Positions 19,856-29,326 are shown, numbered from the stretch's first letter. The stretch is 64,000 nt of DNA from Helicobacteraceae bacterium (GCA_947498025.1 CANMJR010000010.1:1-64000); one strand, 5' to 3'. Numbers and translations are program-made. Notes: a model not told the origin generated them from the sequence alone.

Positions 19856-21457
19856 TTACTTTTCAACTTCTTTATCTACTTTTACATCAGTTTTATTGTG
19901 ATCTAAAATATTATCTTTTAAACCTGCATAACCTAAATCTGATAAAGATAAATTACTTTTTTCTTTACTGATAATATGAGGTTCTATAACAATAATAAGC
20001 TCTTGCGTCTGTTTAGACTTCTCATCATATTTAAAGAGATAGCCAAGAAGGGGAATACTTCCTAGCAGCGGTACTTGACTAGAACTTTGAGTATTTTTTG
20101 TATTGATTAGACCGCCGAGTATTATTCTGTTGCCATCTTTTACCGTAACTACAGATGAGAGTTGGCGACGATCCAAATCCGGTGGCATTGTTCTATTTTC
20201 TGAAGTTGAAAGCATATTAGTAGAAGTCTCAGAAAGAGATGGATTTATCTTTAAGGTTATAGAATTGTCATCTGATATTTCAGGAGTTATATCTAAAAGA
20301 ACACCCGCAAAAACAGATTGAATATTTTCATTTACGCTTGAAGCACCGGTTGTGCCACCTGCTAAAGTTTCCGTACTGGTGATTTTGTAAAAATACTCCG
20401 TACCGACTGTAATGAGTGCAGGCTGGTTGTTGAGAGTTAAAACCTTAGGATTAGAGATAGAACTTACATCCCCTTGAGTATTTAAAAACTTAATCACCTC
20501 TTTGAGACTTACATTCCCTTTTGCTTGAACAAGACTGGCTACAGTTCCGGAATTTCCCTTTATAGGGTCTGGATACAGAGCAGTTGTGATGTCAGAACCC
20601 GCGTATGTACCAACATTTTGTGCATTTAATACATTGGATGTTATCTGAAAGTTTTGAAGCGCATAGAGTTGCTTCCAATCTACACCCGTCGATTTACCTT
20701 CGCTCATCGTAACTGCTAAAATTTGAACATCTATCAAAACCTGAAGTTTAACCTTTTCTTGAAGTCTTTTGAGGTACTCTTCAAGTCTAATCATCTGCTT
20801 AGCAGTACATGTTACAGTAATTAAACCGGCATTTTTATTTATGATGGGCGGGTTAGCTACATATGCGTCATGCGGTCTATTTATAACCCCTTGCAGCTCT
20901 AAATCTAACTCTTCCCAAAACTTAACTTCATCACTAGATATTATTTTTACACCGGATTCGGCAGTTGAACTTCCACCGGATTTAGAAGTTGATGCGCTCG
21001 AAGAGCCAGTAGAGCTAGTGGAGCCAGAAGAGCCTTTCGGAGCTTTAGAACCTGCGGATGAACTGAGTGTAATATCAGTGCTACCGCTACTTTTTCTTTG
21101 AGATAAGATATAGTCTATAGCAAAAACTTTTGTAGTTAAGTAGGAGATTTTTAATACATTATTCACTAATGTGTAGGAAAGATTATTTTCATTAAGAACA
21201 ATATTTAAAACTTCATCAATTGTTAAATTATTGAGATGTGTTTTGTTGAGTTGTTTGTTCAGATACTCTTCTGCATTTGAATCGGTTACTACAATACTGA
21301 ACTCACATGAATCACTGAGTTGCTCAATAAAATCAATAATTTTAGTATCTTTTGTAGAGCTGATGCTAAAAAGCTCGGAAGAACAATCAGCAAAAACATT
21401 GCCCGTTAGCAAGAGTGTTAACATTGTTCCATAAATTGATGATTTTATCATACACAT
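19856..21457 (-). CDS. mshL: Secretin (MshL/PilQ-like outer-membrane channel)
   Basis: This is the outer-membrane channel of the assembly system. A signal peptide (cleaved near VFA/DCSS) is followed by an STN-type domain (about 45-115), a Ser/Gly/Thr-rich low-complexity linker (about 140-175), an N1-like ring domain (about 195-260) and the secretin core (about 260-510) with SNPKVLTLNNQPALITVG, NRIILGGLINT and PLLGSIPLLGYLF. There is no lipobox, so a separate pilotin or the MshK-like protein may guide it. Length and order match MshL. Confidence 0.9.
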   Translation of the reverse strand: MCMIKSSIYGTMLTLLLTGNVFADCSSELFSISSTKDTKIIDFIEQLSDSCEFSIVVTDSNAEEYLNKQLNKTHLNNLTIDEVLNIVLNENNLSYTLVNNVLKISYLTTKVFAIDYILSQRKSSGSTDITLSSSAGSKAPKGSSGSTSSTGSSSASTSKSGGSSTAESGVKIISSDEVKFWEELDLELQGVINRPHDAYVANPPIINKNAGLITVTCTAKQMIRLEEYLKRLQEKVKLQVLIDVQILAVTMSEGKSTGVDWKQLYALQNFQITSNVLNAQNVGTYAGSDITTALYPDPIKGNSGTVASLVQAKGNVSLKEVIKFLNTQGDVSSISNPKVLTLNNQPALITVGTEYFYKITSTETLAGGTTGASSVNENIQSVFAGVLLDITPEISDDNSITLKINPSLSETSTNMLSTSENRTMPPDLDRRQLSSVVTVKDGNRIILGGLINTKNTQSSSQVPLLGSIPLLGYLFKYDEKSKQTQELIIVIEPHIISKEKSNLSLSDLGYAGLKDNILDHNKTDVKVDKEVEK

Positions 21458-21467
21458 TGTTCTAATC

Positions 21468-21926
21468 TCACTTGTTTTTAAATTTTAAATTTAGATTTTT
21501 ACTACTTGTAGAGAGTATTTCTTCTTTACCTTTTTTTGATAGAGTAATCGATGTCGTATCGATTCTTGAAACTGTGTAATCGTCAATTTTATCGCTTATC
21601 CTATACCATTTGCCATTAATCAAAGCTGATTTATTGATAATGGCATCGAGAATAAACTTCTTTTTTTGAGGTAACACTTTTATTTTCGGTGAATCAGTTG
21701 CCTCCGCGGTGAAAACGGTAGGCGTAGTAGCATCGACGGCAGTACTTTTTGTATCCGTTTTTTTTAAAAAAATAAAAGGGTCTTTGAGTGATGCTATTTC
21801 AGATTCACTAATTCCTTCTCTTGGAGGCTTGATTGCTTCAATCTGTTCATCAACCCACTCAAGCTCATTCGAGCTAAGATTCAGCGAGAGAAGCACTGAA
21901 AAACTAATTATAAAAAAACTTTTCAT
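21468..21926 (-). CDS. mshK: MshK-like periplasmic protein
   Basis: The product has 152 residues, a signal peptide (MKSFFIISFSVLLSLNLSS), a spacer and a small C-terminal domain (about 95-150: FILDAIINKSALINGKWYRI, SITLSKKGKEEIL). That domain looks like the HR or PilP-type domain that contacts secretins. The ATG at 21926 overlaps the mshJ stop as TAATG and is preferred over one at 21944. Position between J and L supports MshK; the name rests mainly on position. Confidence 0.68.
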   Translation of the reverse strand: MKSFFIISFSVLLSLNLSSNELEWVDEQIEAIKPPREGISESEIASLKDPFIFLKKTDTKSTAVDATTPTVFTAEATDSPKIKVLPQKKKFILDAIINKSALINGKWYRISDKIDDYTVSRIDTTSITLSKKGKEEILSTSSKNLNLKFKNK

Positions 21927-22558
21927 TAGTATGTAATCCCCCAAACAGAGATATTGAAATATCCATTTATGTTATTTTCCATAGTCAGGTTTAAATCATG
22001 TAAATCAACAACCAATTCGCTCTGTTCAAGTGAATTCATAAAATTGAGAGTGTTTTTATACTCCCCTGTGCTGCTAATATTGATATCTAATACATGACCG
22101 AATGCACTGTTATTAAGAGCAAGTTTATTTGTAAAGTCAAGAATCTTAATATTATATTTAAGTGCGTTTTTAGAGATAGAGTGCAGATATTCACCCCATG
22201 TACGCTCATCGTAGATAAGCGAAGAGATAGCTTCAATTTTGCCTTTTATGTATGCATTATTGTCTTTGTAAATGAGTAGTTCACTCTGAGCTTGTTTAAT
22301 CTCTTCTTCAAGCAGTGTTATTTTAGCTGCAGGATTTTGTTGCAAATAGAGTTTATCACTATTTATTTTAGACTCTATGGTTGTAACTTGCTCCTTTATT
22401 TTTTTAAAGGCTATCTCAGAACTATCCCAAAAAAGCAGATATGAAAAAGCAAATATCATAGCGAAAGTCATAACATATATCATGTATATATCTTTTTGAG
22501 CTTTGTTCTTAAATGACGCATCTATGTTTTGTAAATAATTTTCATAATTTATTTTCAT
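21926..22558 (-). CDS. mshJ: MshJ/PilO-like inner-membrane protein
   Basis: This bitopic inner-membrane protein has one membrane segment (about residues 25-45), a coiled coil (about 50-110) and a small periplasmic alpha/beta domain (about 115-208). This is the PilO/GspM-like plan. It overlaps the upstream gene by 4 bases and the next by one, which indicates a fixed ratio with its partners. Pairing with the MshI-like protein in an inner-membrane alignment complex is expected from the family. Confidence 0.72.
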   Translation of the reverse strand: MKINYENYLQNIDASFKNKAQKDIYMIYVMTFAMIFAFSYLLFWDSSEIAFKKIKEQVTTIESKINSDKLYLQQNPAAKITLLEEEIKQAQSELLIYKDNNAYIKGKIEAISSLIYDERTWGEYLHSISKNALKYNIKILDFTNKLALNNSAFGHVLDINISSTGEYKNTLNFMNSLEQSELVVDLHDLNLTMENNINGYFNISVWGITY

Positions 22559-24090
22559 AATATCGTCACCTTTAATTCGCTGAAATATTTTGCCGACTCC
22601 TTATTGTATAAAATTTTTTCAAGTGAAAATTTAAACTTTCTTTCATATTTTTTTGTTAAATTTTCTAAAAGTGCAGTAATTATTTTATCCTCAGATGAAA
22701 CCAAGTTCAAGAGAAATTTCTTACTCTTATTGTTTTCATTGTAAGAGAGAGATTCTATCTTTACTCCAATATCATTTAAATCATTTGTTAATGTATATAA
22801 CAACTTAGCCTTCATAGGATAGTTTACTTTTACATCATGAATCTTTATAAGTGTATTCTTTTTGTCTATGTACTCTTGTTTTTCTTTATTCAGAAGAGCA
22901 AGAATTTTTTCTTTATCCGCTTCTCGGCTCTTTATTGTAGATTCTCTTATGGTTCTTTCAATGTGAAGTTCTGCATAGCTTGTCTCAAGCAGCTTATATT
23001 GCAGCTCCTGAGCATAGGTCAGTGTCCAATAGCTAACAGGATATGCAAATGCAATAAAAAACGATGCAACAATTAAAAGTAGGAGTTTTCCGCTCTCTCT
23101 TTGTAGAAAATTTGGAGGACGGTGGAATATCGTGAAATTACAATTATATCTCTCTTCCTCAGAAAGGGTAGTATAGATGTGCATTAAAGCATGAAGTTGG
23201 TTGATACCTTTATTACTTTGCTCATAACCAAAATCAAATTTAAAATCACTTGCTTTGATACTAAGCTCAACTTCTGCTATCTCGCTCAGGACTGAAGCAG
23301 TAGAGCTTTGCGAACCAATATAGATATGTTCAATTTTTTCTATTTCAAAAGCTCTTTTAGCATATGTCAAAATATCGTTGATACTTGCAAAAATTTCTTT
23401 ATATAATTTAACGATAAAATTTGTATAACTGTTCTCTCTGTTTTTGAGATTATCATCAGATAGAATTTTTATAAAATCTTGGTATTCAACTCTTTCACCA
23501 TAAATTTCACAAAACCTCTCATGCATCTGTATCAGTGTATATTTCAGTGATTTTGTATAAACAAACTCTTTTTCATTATAAATAGTTACGAATGCATCGT
23601 TCTCTTCAAAATATATAAAACAGTGAACCCCACTATTTTGTATTATTTCTTTTGTATAAAGTGATTTAATTAGGAGAGGGGTTGGAATAATTACATCAAT
23701 ATATTTTAATTTTTCTACGGCATCTTTGTATGTTTTTTCTATGGTTGAAGGCTCAGCTATAAAAACTTGAAAGTGCCTATTCTCATAACTTTTATTATTG
23801 AAAACCTCAATGTATCTTATTTGATACTCTAAAGCTTGGTCAAGGGCTAGTTCATCATATATTTTGTTGTTTATAGCATCAAATAAATCTTCTTCAAGGA
23901 TATTTTTACTAATCTCTATATGAGCATTGATATATCCCTGAGTGTTTAGATAGGAAATAATAAATTGATTTTTATCATACTCTGGAGATTTAATATCATT
24001 TAAAAAATTAGAAACACCACTAACATACGAACCGTTATATGGATTAACAGAAATAACACTTAAAAAAGGGTGCTTCTTTATTGTACTCAT
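22555..24090 (-). CDS. mshI: MshI/PilM-N-like inner-membrane assembly protein
   Basis: The product has 511 residues. The N-terminal half (about 1-310) is an actin-like (PilM/GspL-type) cytoplasmic domain in weakly conserved form. One membrane segment follows (about 335-352), then a coiled coil (about 360-420) and a PilN-like periplasmic domain (about 425-510). This PilM-PilN fusion plan is that of MshI. It is the first gene of the assembly set in transcription order, 11 bases after the csd4-like gene. Confidence 0.72.
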   Translation of the reverse strand: MSTIKKHPFLSVISVNPYNGSYVSGVSNFLNDIKSPEYDKNQFIISYLNTQGYINAHIEISKNILEEDLFDAINNKIYDELALDQALEYQIRYIEVFNNKSYENRHFQVFIAEPSTIEKTYKDAVEKLKYIDVIIPTPLLIKSLYTKEIIQNSGVHCFIYFEENDAFVTIYNEKEFVYTKSLKYTLIQMHERFCEIYGERVEYQDFIKILSDDNLKNRENSYTNFIVKLYKEIFASINDILTYAKRAFEIEKIEHIYIGSQSSTASVLSEIAEVELSIKASDFKFDFGYEQSNKGINQLHALMHIYTTLSEEERYNCNFTIFHRPPNFLQRESGKLLLLIVASFFIAFAYPVSYWTLTYAQELQYKLLETSYAELHIERTIRESTIKSREADKEKILALLNKEKQEYIDKKNTLIKIHDVKVNYPMKAKLLYTLTNDLNDIGVKIESLSYNENNKSKKFLLNLVSSEDKIITALLENLTKKYERKFKFSLEKILYNKESAKYFSELKVTIL

Positions 24091-24101
24091 AAGTTATTAT
24101 C

Positions 24102-25403
24102 CTATTTGAAGTGAACCATCGACATGCAACAAAATTCTTCACCCTTGTAAAACTCTACTCTGAAAATTTTATTATCTTTATCGACAGAAAAATTCTTATT
24201 CATAGATTTGAGATTTATCTTCATTCCGCTCTCGTTTGAGCTATTCTTTGATACAAATCCGATAACATTTATACGAAAATTTTTATCATCCACTACCTTA
24301 AAATCGTCATTAACAAAAAAATCTGAAGATTTGTCTATGGAAGTTGCTTTGCCATCAATTTCCACATTAAACTTTTTAGGACAGCTCCCAGCCATCTTGA
24401 AGTATTCCGGTTTTATTGTTGTAATTTCTTTGTTTCCAATATAAGCAATATATGTTCCATTCACCTTGCTGATTCCACCCAAAGGGTTTGAAAAATCAAA
24501 TACATTATCATTAGATTTTTTTATAGGAACATAGGCTAAATCTTTTTTTATATCATTTAACTTGAGTGACATATTGCCGTTTATAGCAAGGTTTCCATAA
24601 TTGTTTATTAATTTGCCTATCTCCTCCTCTTTTAAACTGAAATCTTTTGTATAAGAAATATCCATAACTTTCATAAACTCTTCAACGGCCAAAAGGTGAT
24701 AAAAAACTTTTTGAGAAAGAGAAGATAAATTTTTACTGCTCTCTATTGCAAATGCCGGTTTATTATTTGTTACTGCAAAATAAGTAAGGGAGAGTTTCAT
24801 GGCCTCATCATCATATTTTGTATTGGTATTTCTTACATTAAAACTGTGATGTTCTTGCAGCAAATTTTTGTTTACATTATCTCTGACTTTAGAGGCAATG
24901 GTGTCCAAGTTTCCAAATGGCTGATTTTGTATAAGTTTACACTGGTCTATAACGCAGGTTTGTCCCCATGCGGTTGGATTAAAAATATTTCCTTTATCTT
25001 CTTTTCTGTAAAAACCATGACCGTCATGCAAGTTTAAAACCAAAGAAACATTCTGTGCTAGAATAATTTTTTTTATCTCTCCTACAGTCTCTTTATCTTT
25101 GTCGCCGACTTCCATAAAGGAAAATTTTCTATTCATGTCACCGTTTATACCTCTAGAATCAGCTTTTATACTCTCTTTATTGAGATTTGGAACTATCCAT
25201 AAGTTTTTTGACTTGATTTTATAGTGCGTGGCGAGTATAGATGCAGCAAAATAGCTGCCAGGTTCATCTCCATGGACTCCGGCTATTACAAGTAGTGTAG
25301 TCTTAGAACCACTGTTCTCTTTCTTTATTAGGTTAATATTAGCAGATACATGAGCATAAGATACAATCAGTATAAAAAATATTTTAATACAAAGTTTATT
25401 CAT
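24102..25403 (-). CDS. csd4: Csd4/Pgp1-like peptidoglycan DL-carboxypeptidase (M14 fold)
   Basis: This is a zinc carboxypeptidase of the group that trims peptidoglycan tripeptides to dipeptides and sets helical shape in Helicobacter and Campylobacter. A signal peptide ends near residue 21. The zinc site is HGDE (His44, Glu47) with His126 in NLHDGHG. H. pylori Csd4 has Gln where this protein has His44, so this site is the more classical one. C-terminal beta domains follow (about 255-433). It lies 8 bases after the csd6-like gene, so the two shape enzymes are co-transcribed. Confidence 0.85.
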   Translation of the reverse strand: MNKLCIKIFFILIVSYAHVSANINLIKKENSGSKTTLLVIAGVHGDEPGSYFAASILATHYKIKSKNLWIVPNLNKESIKADSRGINGDMNRKFSFMEVGDKDKETVGEIKKIILAQNVSLVLNLHDGHGFYRKEDKGNIFNPTAWGQTCVIDQCKLIQNQPFGNLDTIASKVRDNVNKNLLQEHHSFNVRNTNTKYDDEAMKLSLTYFAVTNNKPAFAIESSKNLSSLSQKVFYHLLAVEEFMKVMDISYTKDFSLKEEEIGKLINNYGNLAINGNMSLKLNDIKKDLAYVPIKKSNDNVFDFSNPLGGISKVNGTYIAYIGNKEITTIKPEYFKMAGSCPKKFNVEIDGKATSIDKSSDFFVNDDFKVVDDKNFRINVIGFVSKNSSNESGMKINLKSMNKNFSVDKDNKIFRVEFYKGEEFCCMSMVHFK

Positions 25404-25411
25404 TCTTTAGA

Positions 25412-26374
25412 CTACTGATTTTCTGTAAATATTTTGAATTTATTATCTTTAGCAAGTTTAACCATGAGTGTTTTTTCACCGACAAATTTAAGTGTATCTG
25501 ATGAATATACCTCTTTAAATGATATCTGATACATGTCCGGTGCACTAGGATACGGAACAACATTTATGCGGTCAAATATAATTGTTTTCTTCTCGGATTT
25601 ACCAAATACTCTCTTTTTATAGGTTGTAAATGCACTGAAACTCATTCCATCATCTCTCATAAAATCCGGTGCATAAAAACCTAAATAAGTTTGGATATCA
25701 TTATAGAGCCAAGCGTATCTCCATGCATAGAGTTGTGCTAAAAGTTCTGCGAGTATTTTTTTAGGAACATCTTTTTTTGTTTCACCGCTATTAATAATTA
25801 GCATTGTGTTCTCTATATCAATTCTTCTATCAAGGCACTCTAAACTTGGATTATTGATTGCTATACAGCCTTTTGTATAATCATCTCTTTTTTGATCCGT
25901 AGGAAGACCATGTATCCATATTCCGGAACCTCCTCTTCCTCTGTATCTGTCGTAGGTATTAGGGTAGGAAGTAACAAATGCAAGCGGTCCATAAAATGAA
26001 TCCACTTTGGAGAGTTTTTTTGTTATTTCATAGACTCCAAGAGGCGTTGTTAAATCTCCCTCTCTCATCTTGTCGCCTTTCATTTTTCCTGTAAAAGCAC
26101 TGTAATCTTTTGCAAATTCAAACTTTTTATTTTTATTTTGTTTGTACAAAACGAGAGTCGATTTCTCCTTATTACATGTCAAAACAGATGAAAAAGTTTC
26201 TAAATAACCAAAAGTAGTATCTTTCCCTTCTAAAAATTCGCTCCAATACTCCTTTTTAGCCAGTTCTAAATCCATTTTCTTCTCTATATCTTGCAGACCA
26301 TGTGTTCTATAGTTCGTTAAAATATCACTAGCATTTACAGTTAAACTCAGTAAAATCAGAAATATTATTTTCAT
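25412..26374 (-). CDS. csd6: Csd6/Pgp2-like L,D-carboxypeptidase (YkuD domain)
   Basis: This is a periplasmic peptidoglycan-trimming enzyme. A signal peptide ends near residue 15. The YkuD catalytic domain (about 70-195) has His155 in GIWIHG and Cys170 in KGCIAI. A C-terminal NTF2-like pocket domain (about 205-320) matches Csd6/Pgp2, which act as L,D-carboxypeptidases that cut tetrapeptides to tripeptides. Its product is the substrate of the Csd4-like enzyme encoded next. It overlaps era by 4 bases. Confidence 0.88.
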   Translation of the reverse strand: MKIIFLILLSLTVNASDILTNYRTHGLQDIEKKMDLELAKKEYWSEFLEGKDTTFGYLETFSSVLTCNKEKSTLVLYKQNKNKKFEFAKDYSAFTGKMKGDKMREGDLTTPLGVYEITKKLSKVDSFYGPLAFVTSYPNTYDRYRGRGGSGIWIHGLPTDQKRDDYTKGCIAINNPSLECLDRRIDIENTMLIINSGETKKDVPKKILAELLAQLYAWRYAWLYNDIQTYLGFYAPDFMRDDGMSFSAFTTYKKRVFGKSEKKTIIFDRINVVPYPSAPDMYQISFKEVYSSDTLKFVGEKTLMVKLAKDNKFKIFTENQ

Positions 26375-27279
26375 GCTTGGTATCCTATCTCTTTTAAGAA
26401 TGTTTTATCTTTTGTCCAACCTTTTTTTACAGTTACCTGAAGGTTTAAAAAAGCTTTTTTTCCGCTGAGTGTTTCTATTTTGGTTCTTGCATAGACCCCG
26501 ATTCGCTTAATAGAATCACCACCTTTGCCTATAATTATCCCTTTTTGACTCTCTTTTTCTATAATGATTGTTGCATGGATTTTGTCTAAATTTTTTCCTT
26601 CCTCTATTTTGTCTATGATGACGTCCGACTCATATGGAATTTCGTCACTGACATTTTCAAATATACCCTCTCTGATAAAGCCGGCATAAATATCTCGCAC
26701 AAGTTCACTTGTTAAATCTTCCGGATCAAATAGGTAGGGTGACTCGGGAAGATTCTTTGAAATTGTGTCAAGTAAATCTGTATGTCCTACTTTTTTTGGT
26801 ATTGCTACGGGAATAAGTGCTTCAAAATAGTCTGAAAATTGACTATAGGAACTGATTTTTTTAAAAAGTTTTTCTTGTGTAACTTGGTCGATTTTGCTGA
26901 GTACTACGATATGTTTTACTTTAGAATTGTTCAGCTTTAAAAATTTTTCATAATGCTCCAGGTTGTCGGTTACCGGAGCTAAATAAACTATTAAGTCACA
27001 ATCCCCCATCGCTTTTAAAGCTTCATCAAGCATAAATTGGTTTAAAATTTTCTCTCTTTCATGTAACCCAGGAGTATCAACAAAGATAATCTGGGTATCG
27101 TTGTGCATAACTATCGCATTTGAGCGTTTTCGAGTGGCATTTGCTTTTTGGCTGACCATAGCAATTTTTTCACCCAAGAGAGAGTTCATAAGCGTACTTT
27201 TTCCAGCATTTGGACGACCAATGAGAGACACGAAACCCGCCTTAGTGGCGGTATCTTTAGATAAACCTGTTTTATTCAT
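26371..27279 (-). CDS. era: GTPase Era
   Basis: This small GTPase assists 16S rRNA maturation and 30S assembly. The G motifs are clear: GRPNAGKST, DTPG and SKID. A C-terminal KH domain carries GIIIGKGGDSIKRIG. The 302-residue length is normal. The ribosome site AAAGGA sits just before the ATG. A structured repeat fills the gap to hslU upstream. Confidence 0.97.
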   Translation of the reverse strand: MNKTGLSKDTATKAGFVSLIGRPNAGKSTLMNSLLGEKIAMVSQKANATRKRSNAIVMHNDTQIIFVDTPGLHEREKILNQFMLDEALKAMGDCDLIVYLAPVTDNLEHYEKFLKLNNSKVKHIVVLSKIDQVTQEKLFKKISSYSQFSDYFEALIPVAIPKKVGHTDLLDTISKNLPESPYLFDPEDLTSELVRDIYAGFIREGIFENVSDEIPYESDVIIDKIEEGKNLDKIHATIIIEKESQKGIIIGKGGDSIKRIGVYARTKIETLSGKKAFLNLQVTVKKGWTKDKTFLKEIGYQA

Positions 27280-27319
27280 TTTTTTCCTTTAAAAAAATTA
27301 CCAAGTGACATGCTAACTG

Positions 27320-27456
27320 ATGTTACGCACTTTTATAAAAAAACTCGTAAAATCCCTTATTATTCTCGAAAAACAGAGTTTTTCGTAGCTTCAGGGGGTT
27401 GTAGGGACATATGTCCCTGCCACATAAACGGACGAGTTCGTTTATGTGCGTAACAT
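27320..27456 (-). repeat. Structured repeat element, copy 1 (between hslU and era)
   Basis: The 137-bp element is bounded by a perfect 11-bp inverted repeat (ATGTTACGCAC at 27320-27330, its complement at 27446-27456). Inside are a 10-bp-stem hairpin at 27421-27448, a perfect 16-base palindrome AGGGACATATGTCCCT (27403-27418), a 24-base block at 27385-27408 containing GGGGGTTGTAGGGAC, and an 8-bp-stem hairpin at 27367-27385. A second copy lies at 63545-63695 with the 24-base block 23/24 identical. The pairing of both hairpins is kept while stem sequences differ. The orientation matches the direction of hslU and era. Confidence 0.8.
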
Positions 27457-28784
27457 TATAAAATATATCTTGATAAGTCGTTGTCTTCAACAATAATATC
27501 AAGCTTCTCATGCACAAACTCTGCTGTTATTACAAAGTCCTCATTTTTATGTTCGTCCGCATTAAAACTTATCTCTTCCAAAACTTTTTCTAAAACAGTG
27601 TGCAATCTTCTTGCACCAATGTCTTCAGTAACCTCATTTGCACGATGTGAAACTTTTGCGATAGCTTTTATTGCCTCATCTTCAAAAATGAGGTTCACTC
27701 CCTCTACGCCTAAGAGCGCTTTGTATTGTGTAAGCAGAGAGTTTTTTGTTTGCGTTAAAATTTTGTAGAGCGTCTCTTCCGTGAGCGATTCAAGCTCAAC
27801 GCGAAGAGGAAATCTACCTTGAAGTTCAGGTATCAAATCGCTCGGTTTTGTAAGATGAAATGCACCTGCCGCAATAAAAAGAATATGGTCGGTATTTACA
27901 ACTCCATACTTTGTTGTAACACTGCTGCCCTCGACAATAGGAAGCAAGTCTCTTTGAACTCCCTCTTTGCTAGGGTCATTTCTGCCCTGTGACTTAGAGC
28001 TGATAGCAATCTTGTCAATCTCATCCAAAAAGATAATTCCACCATCCTCAGCGCGTCTGAGTGCTTCGGCATGGATGTTTGTCATATTGAGAAGTTTTGA
28101 AGTTGCTTCATTTTTTAAAAGTGATTTTGCATCTTTTACGCTCATCTCTTTTTTATTATCTTCTTTGTTCATAGCTGTAAATATTTTAGAAAAAGATTCT
28201 TGAACTTTTGCCATCTCCGGCGGAAGATTTGTGTCATTAAACTCAATATTTATCTTATCAAATTCAATAGAGATAATTTTATCATCCATCTCACCGTTTA
28301 TAACTTTTTCTTCCATTGACTTTAAAATTTTTGCATAATCATCTTTTTTCTCTTGGCTTGCTTGTTCCGGCAGGGGAGGGAGAAGTTTTTCTACGATTTT
28401 ATTGACAATATAGTTTTCTATTTTGTCTTTGTTTGTCTCTTCTTGCTCTGCTTTTACGAGGTTTATTGCATTTACAACCAAATCTCGTACCATTGACTCA
28501 ACATCTCTTCCGACAAAACCGACTTCAGTGTATTTGCTCGCTTCAACTTTTATAAAAGGGACTTTCATCATGTTTGCAAGACGTCTTGAAATTTCAGTTT
28601 TTCCGACACCAGTTGAACCGATCATAAGAATGTTTTTAGGCATTATTTCATCTTGAAACTCTTGGCTTAGCTGCATTCTTCTATATCTTGTTCTAAGTGC
28701 GAGAGCAATAGTTTTTTTGGCGTCTTTTTGAGAAATAACATATTTATCTAAATACTCGACTATCTCTTTGGGAGTTAAATTCAT
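27456..28784 (-). CDS. hslU: HslUV protease ATPase subunit HslU
   Basis: This is the AAA+ unfoldase of the HslUV protease. Walker [10 protein letters not shown] lies near residue 60, the I-domain spans about 110-225, Walker [11 protein letters not shown] follows, and sensor residues lie in [16 protein letters not shown]. The C-terminus ends in DLSRYIL, the tail that docks into HslV. The 442-residue length is normal. It overlaps hslV by 4 bases, and its stop abuts the end of the structured repeat. Confidence 0.97.
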   Translation of the reverse strand: MNLTPKEIVEYLDKYVISQKDAKKTIALALRTRYRRMQLSQEFQDEIMPKNILMIGSTGVGKTEISRRLANMMKVPFIKVEASKYTEVGFVGRDVESMVRDLVVNAINLVKAEQEETNKDKIENYIVNKIVEKLLPPLPEQASQEKKDDYAKILKSMEEKVINGEMDDKIISIEFDKINIEFNDTNLPPEMAKVQESFSKIFTAMNKEDNKKEMSVKDAKSLLKNEATSKLLNMTNIHAEALRRAEDGGIIFLDEIDKIAISSKSQGRNDPSKEGVQRDLLPIVEGSSVTTKYGVVNTDHILFIAAGAFHLTKPSDLIPELQGRFPLRVELESLTEETLYKILTQTKNSLLTQYKALLGVEGVNLIFEDEAIKAIAKVSHRANEVTEDIGARRLHTVLEKVLEEISFNADEHKNEDFVITAEFVHEKLDIIVEDNDLSRYIL

Positions 28785-29326
28785 TCTTTTTCTTCCTCAA
28801 GCGTGAGAATTTTGATGTTATGATTTGTATAAATACAGAGGTCTGCAGCAATGCTTAAACTCTCACGAACCAACTCCTCTTCATCAAGCGAGGTGTGCTT
28901 TTTGAGCGCTCTTGCTGCTGATATTGCATAGTTTCCGCCACTTCCAATCGAGGCAATTTCCCCATCTTCGGGTTCAACGACATCCCCGTTTCCGGTTAAA
29001 ATAAAAATATGTTCATTATTCAAAACAATCATCATAGCTTCAAGACGGCGAAGAACTTTATCTTTTCTCCATGCCTTAGAAAACTCGACAACCGATTTTA
29101 AAATATCACCTTTTTTATCTTCTAAAAACTCTTCGAACATGTCAAAAAGATTAAAAGCATCGGCAGTACTGCCTGCAAATCCGGCAAGAACTTTGCCCTT
29201 GTGGAGTGTGCGAATTTTTGTGGCATTTCCTTTTAAGACGCTGTCTCCAAAAGTAACTTGTCCATCCCCGCCGATTACAGCTTTGTTCTTGCCTTTGTAT
29301 GCAAGTATCGTGGTTGCATCAAACAT
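28781..29326 (-). CDS. hslV: HslUV protease peptidase subunit HslV
   Basis: This is the threonine-protease ring of HslUV. The N-terminus [12 protein letters not shown] shows that the catalytic Thr (the first T of TTI) is preceded by a four-residue leader that must be removed, unlike the single Met in E. coli. [15 protein letters not shown] and [14 protein letters not shown] are family features. The 181-residue length is normal. It shares one base with rplI. Confidence 0.96.
   Translation of the reverse strand: MFDATTILAYKGKNKAVIGGDGQVTFGDSVLKGNATKIRTLHKGKVLAGFAGSTADAFNLFDMFEEFLEDKKGDILKSVVEFSKAWRKDKVLRRLEAMMIVLNNEHIFILTGNGDVVEPEDGEIASIGSGGNYAISAARALKKHTSLDEEELVRESLSIAADLCIYTNHNIKILTLEEEKE

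Noticed and set aside
27320..27456. Integron attC site or CRISPR unit
   Set aside because: No attC core pair of the RYYYAAC/GTTRRRY type, no integrase, no regular spaced repeats; only two copies far apart.
27323..27517. Minus-strand frame over the hslU-era gap
   Set aside because: It reads through the structured repeat and the end of hslU; composition and lack of a ribosome site speak against a gene.
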